Shown here: positions 1 to 6,173 of the stretch, piece after piece
How positions within the stretch are numbered: the stretch's first letter is position 1
Layout: each line of letters begins with the position of its first letter
The notes under the pieces: model-generated
The model's database searches: none
What the model was told of the DNA's origin: nothing
Seen by the model: the letters and a program-made list of their open reading frames with translations, nothing else
Assembly: GCA_003157315.1 (NCBI GenBank)
Contig: PMJE01000472.1
Span: 358-8,571 of the forward strand
Reading direction: 5' to 3'
Source of the DNA: Myxococcales bacterium
GTDB lineage: Bacteria > Myxococcota > Polyangia > Fen-1088
Length of the DNA stretch: 8,214 nucleotides
Program-made: the position numbers and the translations under genes

Positions 1-123
1 ACCACCGCCAAGTCTGGCGGAAATAGTGATCTCCTTGATGACTTTGGTCCAGAGCTTCGACTTCTTGGAGTCGGAGGCCTCTTTCTTGTGCTTGATCTTC
101 GACCATCTGTTGTGACCAGACAT
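1..123 (-). CDS. yebC: YebC/PmpR-family transcriptional regulator, N-terminal part
   Basis: Only the first 41 codons lie in the window; the gene runs off the left edge. The translation begins [14 protein letters not shown] and continues through a Lys-rich stretch to [17 protein letters not shown]. This is the signature start of the YebC/PmpR/TACO1 family, which usually has about 240-250 residues. Family members are DNA-binding regulators in some bacteria (PmpR) and translation factors that relieve stalling in others; which applies here cannot be seen. The ATG at 121-123 is fixed by the conserved MSGHN start. No strong Shine-Dalgarno sequence precedes it (upstream reads ACAAAACCGGC). The call rests on near-diagnostic N-terminal residues, so it is firm despite the truncation. 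Confidence 0.95.
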   Translation of the reverse strand, partial: MSGHNRWSKIKHKKEASDSKKSKLWTKVIKEITISARLGGG

Positions 124-224
124 GCCGGTTTTGTAACACTTTTTGCTCGCAAATGCCTCGCCCTTGCGGGCAAAATCGCCCCTTCCCTGCCGCACTGCGC
201 TGTGGGAGAATTCGCGTGGGGAGC

Positions 225-243
225 CCGCCGGCTTTGCCGGCGG
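225..243. repeat. Perfect 8-bp inverted repeat with TTT loop
   Basis: CCGCCGGC and GCCGGCGG flank a three-base loop, giving a very stable GC-only hairpin. It sits between the start of the yebC-like gene and the end of the lamin-tail lipoprotein gene, both on the minus strand. No T-run follows on either strand, so it is not a classic intrinsic terminator. It may slow 3' exonucleases or end transcription of the lipoprotein gene together with the neighbouring hairpin. Confidence 0.7.
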
Positions 244-264
244 CGCACCATCGCGGGAGGGTTT

Positions 265-285
265 GGGAACCCTTTCAGGGTTCCC
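265..285. repeat. Perfect 9-bp inverted repeat with TTC loop, downstream of the lipoprotein gene
   Basis: GGGAACCCT (265-273) and AGGGTTCCC (277-285) pair perfectly around a 3-base loop. On the minus strand the hairpin begins about 20 nt after the stop codon of the lamin-tail lipoprotein gene, a normal position for a 3'-end structure. It lacks a T-run, so Rho-independent termination is uncertain. With the hairpin at 225-243 it forms a double stem-loop within about 60 bp, resembling REP-type intergenic elements. Confidence 0.7.
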
Positions 286-304
286 ATGTGAATTGAGAGC
301 CCCT

Positions 305-1522
305 CTACCAGCCGGGCGTGGGAATTTCGGGGGCATTGGTCCAGGCACTTGGCTGGTCGCAGGCATCGACGGAAATCCGGTGCACGCTCATGCCGTTCCA
401 GGCCGTTGCGCTCACGTTGACCCAGCCGCCGTACTGGCTCACAACCGCGCCTTCGCTGCTGACCAGCCAAACTGGCTCGCCATCGTTTGACAGGCCATCA
501 GCCCCTATGCGGCCTGACACGGGAACGATCACCGTGCCATCCCGCGGCACCGGATCCTTGCCGTCATCCATTACGAAATTGGCCGCCACCACCAGCGCGA
601 AACCGCCGGCCGGTACTGCCAGATCCGGCAAGACATCGCTGCCGGTCTTGTCCTCGATGAGCATGCCGTCCAGCGACACCGGATCGGCCTCCAGGTTCTC
701 CAGTTCGACGAACTCCTGCGTGTACTCGGAGCCAGCGGGATTGGCCAGCACCTCGGTAATCACCAGTCGGGGTATCTTGGGCGGTAGGTGCAGCGCAAGC
801 ACCGCGTCCGCACTGTTGCCGGCGCGATCCACGGCCCGCGCGATGGCCTGCGCGTCCACGTCGAATGGCAGGTCCGGAAGATGGGTCAGAAGGTCGAATT
901 CTGTGCCAATCGCGCCTGGATCCAGGCTGGCAGCCTGGTCGCCGGCGGTGATGATGATCTCGGGCCAGGCGGCCTCGTCAGTCACGAACTGCGCATGCAC
1001 ACACCCTTCGGCGATGCTCAGCGCGAAACCGCTCACCAAAGGCGCGTATTCATCAGGCGTGTCAGCCGTGGTGAACGATCCAACCTGGCCGGAAGGCACT
1101 GGCTTGCCGCCTTGCAAGTGCAAGGCATCAGCCACGACCTCGACAGCATACGATGTGGCTGCCGCCAGGGTGCCGGCCGGGATGGCCGCATAGCAGGTGC
1201 CGCTGCAGGAAACCGTATCCCCGAGCGCGAGCGCCACTTCGGTGCCGTCGCTCGCGCGCAAAATGAGCGGCGCAGCGGCGTCGGGAACCTGCAACGGGCC
1301 GAAGAAGCTAAGAATGACCTTCGCCAAGTTTGTGGGCACCTGTAGGGCGCCGGCAGGTGGGTCGACCAGCTTGGGCAGGCCAAAGACCGCACCAGCGTCG
1401 CTGCCCGTGGTAGCCCCGCTGCTCGGCGTACTCGGCGCATGCTGTTCTGCCGCTAAGTCAGTGTGCGGTGAGCAGGCAATGCAGGCAAGCAACACGAGAG
1501 AGCAAATGCGAAAAGCGAGCAT
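305..1522 (-). CDS. Lamin-tail-domain lipoprotein with an N-terminal Ig-like domain
   Basis: A 405-residue predicted surface or outer-membrane lipoprotein. The start at 1520-1522 is chosen because it gives a lipoprotein signal peptide ([17 protein letters not shown]); the reading frame stays open to 1867 upstream, but that part is Arg/Pro-rich non-coding-like sequence. Lipidation could be at Cys14 (box LLAC) or Cys17. A Ser/Gly/Thr-rich linker (about 26-46) follows, then a Big_5-like Ig domain (about 50-152, starting [17 protein letters not shown]) with a close Cys106/Cys110 pair. A central beta-rich segment (about 158-248) leads to a lamin-tail domain (about 250-375), recognised by the run [20 protein letters not shown]. 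Lamin-tail domains in bacteria occur on secreted proteins and nucleases; no nuclease domain is present, so an adhesive or structural role is inferred. A weak AAGG lies before the start. The gene's promoter must lie in or next to the RNase Y remnant. Confidence 0.85.
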   Translation of the reverse strand: MLAFRICSLVLLACIACSPHTDLAAEQHAPSTPSSGATTGSDAGAVFGLPKLVDPPAGALQVPTNLAKVILSFFGPLQVPDAAAPLILRASDGTEVALALGDTVSCSGTCYAAIPAGTLAAATSYAVEVVADALHLQGGKPVPSGQVGSFTTADTPDEYAPLVSGFALSIAEGCVHAQFVTDEAAWPEIIITAGDQAASLDPGAIGTEFDLLTHLPDLPFDVDAQAIARAVDRAGNSADAVLALHLPPKIPRLVITEVLANPAGSEYTQEFVELENLEADPVSLDGMLIEDKTGSDVLPDLAVPAGGFALVVAANFVMDDGKDPVPRDGTVIVPVSGRIGADGLSNDGEPVWLVSSEGAVVSQYGGWVNVSATAWNGMSVHRISVDACDQPSAWTNAPEIPTPGW

Positions 1523-1569
1523 CGCCTGCCTTATCGGACAGACCCGTGCAAAGTTGCGCCTCCGCCCGA

Positions 1570-1743
1570 CGTGCTGGCCTATTGCACGACATCGGCTGCG
1601 CTGCGGAGCAGGAAATCGAGGGATCGCACGCCCAGGCGGGCGCGTTGCTGGCGCGCAAGTACGGCGAGTCGGCCAAGATCGTCCACGCCATCGAATGCCA
1701 CCATGGCGAGGTTGCCGCAGATGACGTGCTCGACCACATCGTG
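1570..1743 (+). pseudogene. RNase Y HD-domain fragment (orphan remnant)
   Basis: About 58 codons read RAGLLHDIGCAAEQEIEGSH, then AQAGALLARKYGESAKIVHAIECHHGEVAADDVLDHIV in successive residues. This matches the HD core of RNase Y (rny/ymdA), the membrane-anchored endoribonuclease: the HD metal ligands (LLHDIG), the EGSHA motif, the RKYGES segment and the HH pair are all recognisable. The usual Lys after HDIG is Cys here. RNase Y is normally about 500 residues with an N-terminal membrane helix, coiled coil and KH domain. None of these precede the fragment, and the lamin-tail lipoprotein gene begins only 48 bp to its left on the other strand. The frame stays open to 1818 but similarity ends near 1743. 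I read it as a duplicated or transposed gene piece, not a working enzyme. Confidence 0.8.
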
Positions 1744-1850
1744 GATCAGAGACTGACATTGGTGCCCTATTCCTGTCGCCATCGCCAAGGACGATCACCA
1801 ACAGAATGCGCAGGTTAGTGCATGGAACGGCCTTTGCATGCGGGGTAGAC

Positions 1851-2114
1851 ATGCTCAAGCGTTCCAAGACTCTCCGAACCCTACTGTTGTCGGCCGGACC
1901 CGCCTTCCTTCTGCTGTTCTCGTCGGCTTGTGGGTCTAGTTCCGAGTCGACCTGTCCGTTCTACCTTGTCACGCCCGAGGCTGGTGTTACCGGGTTCTCG
2001 TCAGTGGGCGAGTGGCGCACGGACGCGGTCTGCGCGCAGTACTGCCAGAACGACTATCCTGTGTGCCAGCTGAGCACCCCAAACACGGTGAAGTGCCAGA
2101 AGGGATGCGCGTGA
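1851..2114 (+). CDS. Small cysteine-rich lipoprotein
   Basis: An 87-residue protein of unknown function. The chosen ATG gives a clean lipoprotein signal: basic MLKRSKTLR, hydrophobic core LLLSAGPAFLLLF, and box SSAC with lipidated Cys27; a GGGG run lies a few bases upstream. An in-frame ATG at 1806 would add 15 residues ahead of the signal and is less likely. The mature part has six further cysteines (35, 61, 65, 72, 82, 86), an even number that could form three disulfides in the periplasm or outside the cell. Small Cys-rich lipoproteins of this style are common in myxobacteria. Its TGA stop overlaps the GTG start of the next Cys-rich gene, so the two were probably an operon. No enzymatic motif is visible. 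Confidence 0.75.
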   Translation: MLKRSKTLRTLLLSAGPAFLLLFSSACGSSSESTCPFYLVTPEAGVTGFSSVGEWRTDAVCAQYCQNDYPVCQLSTPNTVKCQKGCA

Positions 2115-2859
2115 CGAATCTCCCTGGATCGAGAGATCAGGCGTGGTTCAAATCAAGCGTAGTACTCGGGGCGCTCCTCAACTTCGTCTCGTGCGGCGGG
2201 CCGACGGACGAAGGGGGCGCGGCCAGCGAGGCTGGCCTTCCCAGCCAACTAGCGCGACGGGGTGCGCCCCTCTTCCACCCGGGGTGGTGATGCAGGGGCC
2301 GGGGCTTTGGGGATCGGGGGTGTGCGAAGCAATCGTCCCGCCTGGAACGACTGAGGGCGACCTCTGAGGACAGCCAGTCCAATGCGCGCCGGGGCTCTCC
2401 TGCATTGGTGGACCGGCGCCCGCTCGCTGCGCTGCCGCTGCGGGAACGGGCGCAACTTGCGGCAGATTCCTCGGCTCCTGCGCACCCGGTCTGGCCTGCG
2501 TTACCTCGGATGACGGCACGACGGCCACATGCATGCCCCCGGCAAAGCTGGGAGACCCATGCACGTCGCTTTTTCAGTGCGGCGCACAGTACAAGCTTAG
2601 CGATATCATCTGCGACGAAACCGTCACCCATACCTGCGTGCACCGCCCTTCGACGGGGCCCTGCAGCGTCGTAGACCGAATGAACACCTGCGATCCAGTC
2701 ACAAGCTATTGCGATGCCACAGTCCGGACGTGTAGGCCTTGGCTCTCGCAGGGTGCACCATGCGTCTTTCCTTCCAGTGGGGTCGATCCATGCGGGCTCT
2801 GGAACAGCTGCTCAGGGCCCGTCTGCGCGCCGTTGCTTGGGGAGTGCACTCCGAAGTGA
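2111..2859 (+). pseudogene. Cysteine-rich repeat lipoprotein, broken by a frameshift and an in-frame TGA
   Basis: A GTG at 2111, overlapping the upstream stop, opens a lipoprotein-like start: hydrophobic SSVVLGALLNFVSC followed by a Gly-rich linker GGPTDEGGAASEAG. This frame stops at 2290. The sensible sequence moves to another frame near 2215-2240 and reads ATGCAPLPPGVVMQGPG, then GSGVCEAIVPPGTTEGDL, then TGA at 2365-2367, then GQPVQCAPGLSC and on to 2859. The last 163 residues carry 20 cysteines in repeats like CAPGLSC, CAPGLACVTSDD and GDPCTSLFQC. Where the pattern predicts 'GDLCGQPVQC' there is TGA instead of Cys. Restored, the protein would be about 249 residues, an extracellular disulfide-rich lipoprotein of unknown role. 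Two independent lesions favour a pseudogene; sequencing error or selenocysteine at the TGA are alternatives. Confidence 0.65.
2379..2408 (+). repeat. 7-bp inverted repeat just downstream of the in-frame TGA
   Basis: CCAATGC (2379-2385) and GCATTGG (2402-2408) are perfect complements around a 16-base G/C-rich loop. The stem begins 11 bases after the TGA at 2365-2367, inside the Cys-rich coding frame. This placement resembles that of a bacterial SECIS element, but no conserved apical-loop feature can be confirmed by eye, and such a stem can occur by chance in GC-rich coding sequence. Confidence 0.4.
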
Positions 2860-3281
2860 GAGCGGACCGTTCCCGGTCAGGCACCCCTGTTGTCCTTCGC
2901 CGGCGTTGACCTTTTCCTGGTTGACCTTCACGGCCTGCCCGCAGAGCGTGCCCTTGGCGACGGGGCCGGCGTCGGGGTCGAGCACGATGGCTACTCTGCA
3001 GGTTTGCCGGCGCCCTGACGAAAGCGCGCGGTGCAGGCTTGCGCCAGGGCTGGTGGCGTGAGGGCGGAACAGATCCGCGCGTGCTTCGCCTTGGTCCAGT
3101 GTCTCCTCAGACGGTCACGCCGAAAGCTGGGGCGCTGGATCTTGAGACAGGAAATGCCGTCCGATTGGGCGACGGCATTCCAGCAGTATTCCGCACCTTC
3201 GCTGGTCCGCATGGCGGTGCAAGCCGCGCTGTCTTTCGCGTGCAGGGCAGAGGCCTTCTCGCATGCTCGGGTCGGAGCACG
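2860..3281. other. No intact gene; fragmentary minus-strand coding signal
   Basis: Neither strand holds a convincing complete gene. On the minus strand, one frame (about 3270 down to 3140) reads KDSAACTAMRTSEGAEYCWN followed by AVAQSDGISCLKIQ. A different frame (about 3005 down to 2890) reads TCRVAIVLDPDAGPVAKG followed by TLCGQAVKVNQEKVNAGEG. Both look more protein-like than the surrounding frames and contain cysteines. They lie in different frames, are separated by low-quality sequence and stop codons, and lack a good start with a ribosome binding site. They may be remnants of one decayed minus-strand gene; I do not recognise the family. Confidence 0.35.
3153..3179. repeat. Perfect 9-bp inverted repeat with 9-base loop
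   Basis: AATGCCGTC (3153-3161) and GACGGCATT (3171-3179) are exact complements. On the minus strand the hairpin lies about 100 nt after the stop of the DUF6496-like gene. No T-run follows, so a terminator role is possible but unproven. Confidence 0.5.
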
Positions 3282-3428
3282 TCATCGCTTGGTTTTGCTT
3301 TTGGCCTTCGCCCTACGCTGAATCGCGTAGCCAATTGCCACGGCTTGTTTGGGTGGCTTGCCCGCTGCGATCTCGGTCTTGATGTTTTGGTTTCGCGCCG
3401 TCTTGGATGGTGATTTGATGAGTGGCAT
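3282..3428 (-). CDS. Small basic DUF6496-like protein
   Basis: A complete 48-residue, Lys/Arg-rich cytoplasmic protein. It begins [20 protein letters not shown] and continues [17 protein letters not shown] before a basic tail (KAKSKTKR). The order MPLIKS..., then [18 protein letters not shown], matches my knowledge of DUF6496, a family of very short proteins found in bacteria and phages with no known function. The start is set by the family-like MPLIK opening. An AAGG lies about 11 nt upstream, so the ribosome binding site is weak. It starts 14 nt after the stop of the truncated oxidoreductase gene on the same strand, right at the break in that gene. It may have arrived with the event that cut the oxidoreductase, or have been left beside it by a deletion. 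Confidence 0.7.
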   Translation of the reverse strand: MPLIKSPSKTARNQNIKTEIAAGKPPKQAVAIGYAIQRRAKAKSKTKR

Positions 3429-3442
3429 GAAAGATCAAACCT

Positions 3443-3598
3443 TCAATAGTCACCGCTGCGAAGCTTCCAGTCGATGGGGTTGAGGCCGGCAGCTGCCACC
3501 TTCACCTTGATTTCTCCAGGTCCGGGCTTCGGCTCTGGAATCTCCGCCAATTTGAGGTGGCTGCTGTCACCGTACTCGTTCAGAACAATCGCTTTCAT
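3443..3598 (-). pseudogene. Truncated zinc-type/quinone oxidoreductase (MDR family), N-terminal 51 codons
   Basis: The reading frame starts MKAIVLNEYGDSSHLKLAEI, continues PEPKPGPGEIKVKVAAAGLN and ends PIDWKLRSGDY before TGA. This is the GroES-like N-terminus of the medium-chain dehydrogenase/reductase superfamily, quinone oxidoreductase type; the NPIDWK-RSG segment is typical. Full-length members have about 310-340 residues and carry an NADPH-binding Rossmann domain that is entirely missing. Similarity continues right up to the stop codon, so the break lies at about 3443-3450. The start is intact, with a strong GGAGG (3605-3609 on the complement) six bases before ATG, which suggests a recent truncation. 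A short peptide might still be made but cannot be an oxidoreductase. Confidence 0.85.
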
Positions 3599-3732
3599 GG
3601 TCGACCTCCATAGCAAATTTCGTTGGGTTCAGAGCATGCGATTCATGGAAGTTCCTTCATGGGATCCAACGCGAGCCGCGCACCAGGACATTCTGGAGTC
3701 TTGACGGCGCAACGGCAACAACCGTTCCCGGT

Positions 3733-4869
3733 TCATAGATTCAATTGGACTCCGACCTCGACCACCTGCTCGACCGGGATCGAGAAATGGTCGGTCGTGC
3801 TGCGTGCGTTGCGCGCCAGGAACGCGAACAGCAGCTCGGTCAGTCGTCCCATGTGCCCTTGCCGGGTAGCGACCAAGGTTTCGCGCCCGATGATGTACGC
3901 GATCTCGCCCGGATTTCCCACGATTCCGTGCTTGGCCAGCGTCGGTCCAAGCGACGCAGGCACGCGAGGCACTTGCATGAAGCCATAGTGCAGAAGCACC
4001 CGCACCAGGCCCTCTCCCAACGGTTCGACAGTCGCGCGCCCGGAATTGGGCACAAAGGGAACGTGTTCGGTCACCACGGTCAGCAAGACGACGTGTTGGT
4101 GAACCACGTGAAACCGTTGCACCAAGCGCACCAGGGCCGGGGCGCCTCGCCTCCAGTGACCGCCAGCACGACGCCGCCGAGCACGCGAAACCCGGACGCT
4201 CCGTTGTCCATGAAGAAACGCACCCCGTGGTGGGGCGACAGCGCCCCCAGGATCGCGGGCTGCCGGGCGACGTGATACAGGCCGAGGCCGCCGATGGTCA
4301 CGAACCAAGTGACCATGATCGGGCCAAAGAGCTTGCCAATTTTCCCGGTGCCGCGCCGCTGAACCAGGAAAAGCGCGGCCAGAATGCTGACGGTCAGGGG
4401 AACGACATAGGGCCGAAACGCGTCGGTCGCTACTTGCAACCCTTCCACAGCCGAGAGCACGGAAATGGCCGGCGTGATGATCCCGTCGCCATACAGCAAG
4501 GCAGCGCCCAGCACGGCAAGGATCGCGACCCACCCGACGCGCCCAACGGGCAGGGCTGGCCTTGGGCAGCGCCAAGGCCAAGAGCGCCATGATGCCGCCC
4601 TCTCCCTTGTTATCAGCGCGCATCATGAAGCCGAGGTACTTGACCGTGACCACCATGGTGACCGACCAGACGATCAGCGACACGACGCCCATGACGTTCT
4701 CCGGGCTCGGAGGTACCCCGTGCCGGGAATGCAGGCACTCCTGCAAGGTGTACAGAGGGCTGGTGCCGATGTCGCCGAACACCACCCCGATCGCACCGAG
4801 GATGAGCGCAGCTGCGCCCAGACCAATCGACGGCCGAGCCGCCGCAGTGGGTTCGATAGGATCTGCCAT
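3733..4869 (-). pseudogene. kup: Kup-family potassium uptake transporter, degraded
   Basis: Kup/TrkD proteins are low-affinity K+/H+ symporters of about 620-650 residues with 12 membrane helices and a soluble tail. Three pieces remain. From ATG 4867-4869, about 110 codons carry [20 protein letters not shown] (about 28-46) and [20 protein letters not shown]. Near 4530-4545 the frame shifts by one, and the second frame carries [20 protein letters not shown], the next helices, and [12 protein letters not shown]. Near 4138-4144 it jumps to the C-terminal tail in the original frame ([50 protein letters not shown]), ending at 3733. Roughly 250 residues that normally follow TGGEALYADMGHFG are gone. 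The internal deletion removes several membrane helices, so transport function is lost. An open frame runs across most of the locus only because the deletion restores phase. Confidence 0.9.
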
Positions 4870-5085
4870 CTCGCAACCGGAAGAATGCCCCCAAAATGGA
4901 ACCAGAGCGATCACGTCCCACAAAGTCTGGTTTTGGCGATGGCTCGCCAATCCCCGCAACTACGACCTGCCCCCACAAACAAGCTGTTGGCGAACGGTTC
5001 CCTGAGCCCTCGCAGCAAGCTGGCCACGGCCGCAGCGGAACGTGGCCAGCCAGCGGGTTCAGGCGTCCGAATTTCCGGACAGACT

Positions 5086-5634
5086 CTAGTTAAGTTTCTC
5101 TGCAACGTAGAGAGCGATGTTGTAGGCCGCTTGCTGTAGGCAGCCTTCGAGACTCATCATCGCCCACCCGTTTAGTCCGCGCACGCTCCCGGTGACCTGC
5201 GCCGTGTTGATCTCGCGCTGGGCCTTTGGATCGATGAACTTCACCGTGGCGTTGATCATCGTGCCGGAATGCCCGCTCATGCCACCCGCGGTGTTTTCCG
5301 CAGCGGCATTCTCGAACAGGATCACCAGATCGACGTTCGCGGGTGGTTGCTCGCCGGGACCCTGCGCAAAAGTGACCAACTTCTTGGGCCATGTCTCGGT
5401 GATGCCGCGTCTCATCTCGACGTTGACGTCCTGAATGACCTTTTTGAAGTCCGCCACTGACTCGTACCCGTAGTCCTTGAATCGCTGTTCATCGAGTCCC
5501 AGCCATCCCACGTAAATGGATGCCGGCGCGGCCAGCTTGGGCTGGATGTTCGACTCTTGCACCACGGTGTACCGGGCTGGCCCACAGTTCGCGAGAAAAA
5601 GTGTGACAAGCATCAGAAACGCGCTCTTGATCAT
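5086..5634 (-). CDS. Putative lipoprotein of unknown function
   Basis: A 182-residue predicted lipoprotein. The start at 5632-5634 is well supported: GGAGG lies 7 nt upstream and the translation begins with a lipoprotein signal, MIKSAFLMLVTLFLANC, with Cys17 lipidated. Asn at -1 of the box (LANC) is unusual but tolerated. The mature part alternates short beta and helical segments: SIYVGWLGLDEQRFKDYGY (about 39-57), a nucleotide-free helical stretch, then NVDLVILFENAA (about 100-111), a Gly/Ser-rich loop (117-124), MINATVKFIDPKAQREI and a final amphipathic helix (AAYNIALYVAEKLN). This layout is reminiscent of DUF4410/YajG-like periplasmic lipoproteins, but I cannot assign a family. No catalytic motif is seen. 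It stands alone, divergent from the toxin-antitoxin pair. Confidence 0.8.
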   Translation of the reverse strand: MIKSAFLMLVTLFLANCGPARYTVVQESNIQPKLAAPASIYVGWLGLDEQRFKDYGYESVADFKKVIQDVNVEMRRGITETWPKKLVTFAQGPGEQPPANVDLVILFENAAAENTAGGMSGHSGTMINATVKFIDPKAQREINTAQVTGSVRGLNGWAMMSLEGCLQQAAYNIALYVAEKLN

Positions 5635-5912
5635 GTTCAGACCTCCGCGACGCAGAGTAGCGCAAAAGGCCTGCACTGCAAAATGCGAGTGCCGCAACCA
5701 CGCGTTTAGATGGTCTGGACGACGGGCAGCGCGCAGTGGGCGCCCGGCCTAGCAGCACCTCAAAATCGTCTCCAAAATCGGCGCTAAGTGGCTGAGACCC
5801 TTGCGGCTGCTGGCGGCGTCCTGATCTAGGACGGCAGCGAGCGCCGGCAGTGCCCTGAGAGGGTTCTCTCGAATTCGCAGTATGCTTGCCTTCTCGTGGA
5901 TAGTTAGACATA
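5605..5912. other. Divergent intergenic region between the lipoprotein and the toxin-antitoxin pair
   Basis: From the lipoprotein start (5634) to the antitoxin start no gene is evident. It must hold the promoters of both divergent units. The octamer CAAAATCG occurs twice about 12 bases apart (about 5761 and 5773). The antitoxin promoter and operator at the right end are listed separately. I see nothing else of note. Confidence 0.4.
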
Positions 5913-5914
5913 AT
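5886..5914 (+). promoter_or_regulatory. Predicted sigma70-type promoter of the toxin-antitoxin operon
   Basis: TTGCCT (5886-5891) and CATAAT (5909-5914) match the -35 and -10 consensus at 4 and 5 of 6 positions, with an ideal 17-bp spacer. Transcription would start about 7 bases after the -10 box, at or next to the ATG at 5922, so the mRNA would be leaderless. This agrees with the lack of any Shine-Dalgarno sequence there. Confidence 0.6.
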
Positions 5915-5921
5915 GTCTAAC
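5903..5921. promoter_or_regulatory. Perfect 19-bp palindromic operator at the antitoxin start
   Basis: GTTAGACATAATGTCTAAC is a perfect inverted repeat (9-bp arms around one A at 5912). It covers the predicted -10 box and ends at the base before the ATG at 5922. Phd/YefM antitoxins repress their own operons by binding short palindromes near the promoter, so this is the likely autoregulatory site. Its contact with the core promoter would block RNA polymerase directly. Confidence 0.75.
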
Positions 5922-6173
5922 ATGAAGACGGCGACGGTGCGCGAGGTTCAGCACGGGTTGGCCACTGTCCTTTCCCAGGTGCAGAAGGGTCAGGAGATTG
6001 CTGTTACCAAACACGGCAAGGTGATCGCGCACATCGTTCCCGCGACCCGCGCCAAGAGTCGCCTGCGCTGGCCCGACTCGGCCAACAGGATGAAGCATCT
6101 GATGTCCGGCGCGAAGCTCACCGGAGCGACGCCCAGCGAAGTCATTCGCGAGCTGCGCGGAGAGCGCGTGTGA
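5922..6173 (+). CDS. Phd/YefM-family antitoxin
   Basis: An 83-residue antitoxin. The N-terminal part MKTATVREVQHGLATVLSQV, then KGQEIAVTKHGKVIAHIVP (about 22-40), is the Phd/YefM fold, which forms a dimer that binds operator DNA. The last 40 residues (RWPDSANRMKHLMSG onward to EVIRELRGERV) are the segment expected to be disordered until it wraps the toxin. I choose ATG 5922 over ATG 5913 because family members usually begin MKTA-like, and because 5913 lies inside the operator and upstream of the probable transcription start. The stop overlaps the toxin's GTG by a GTGA, so antitoxin and toxin synthesis are coupled. It pairs with a PIN toxin, a common combination; the alternative label VapB describes the pairing and not the fold. 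Confidence 0.88.
   Translation: MKTATVREVQHGLATVLSQVQKGQEIAVTKHGKVIAHIVPATRAKSRLRWPDSANRMKHLMSGAKLTGATPSEVIRELRGERV

Noticed and set aside
318..1193. Long plus-strand open frame (291 codons) opposite the lipoprotein gene
   Set aside because: Its composition (Ser/Ala/Thr-rich, no domain) is that of an antisense shadow of a high-GC gene. The minus strand has a signal peptide and recognisable domains.
1523..1867. Upstream extension of the lamin-tail lipoprotein frame to an ATG at 1867
   Set aside because: It is Arg/Pro-rich, crosses the RNase Y remnant on the other strand, and would bury the lipoprotein signal peptide inside the protein.
3733..4959. Treating the 408-codon open frame as an intact transporter
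   Set aside because: Its central 110 or so codons are Arg-rich out-of-frame sequence. The Kup helices lie in another frame and a large segment is missing.
5065..5080. Terminator for the lipoprotein gene ending at 5086
   Set aside because: GTCCG and CGGAC form only a 5-bp stem and no T-run follows, so this is too weak to list as a terminator.
4465..5139. Plus-strand open frame of 224 codons opposite kup
   Set aside because: It has low-complexity His/Arg/Pro-rich content and no motif. The minus strand carries clear Kup sequence.
5913..5921. ATG at 5913 as the antitoxin start
   Set aside because: It lies inside the operator and upstream of the probable transcription start, and adds three residues not usual for the family.
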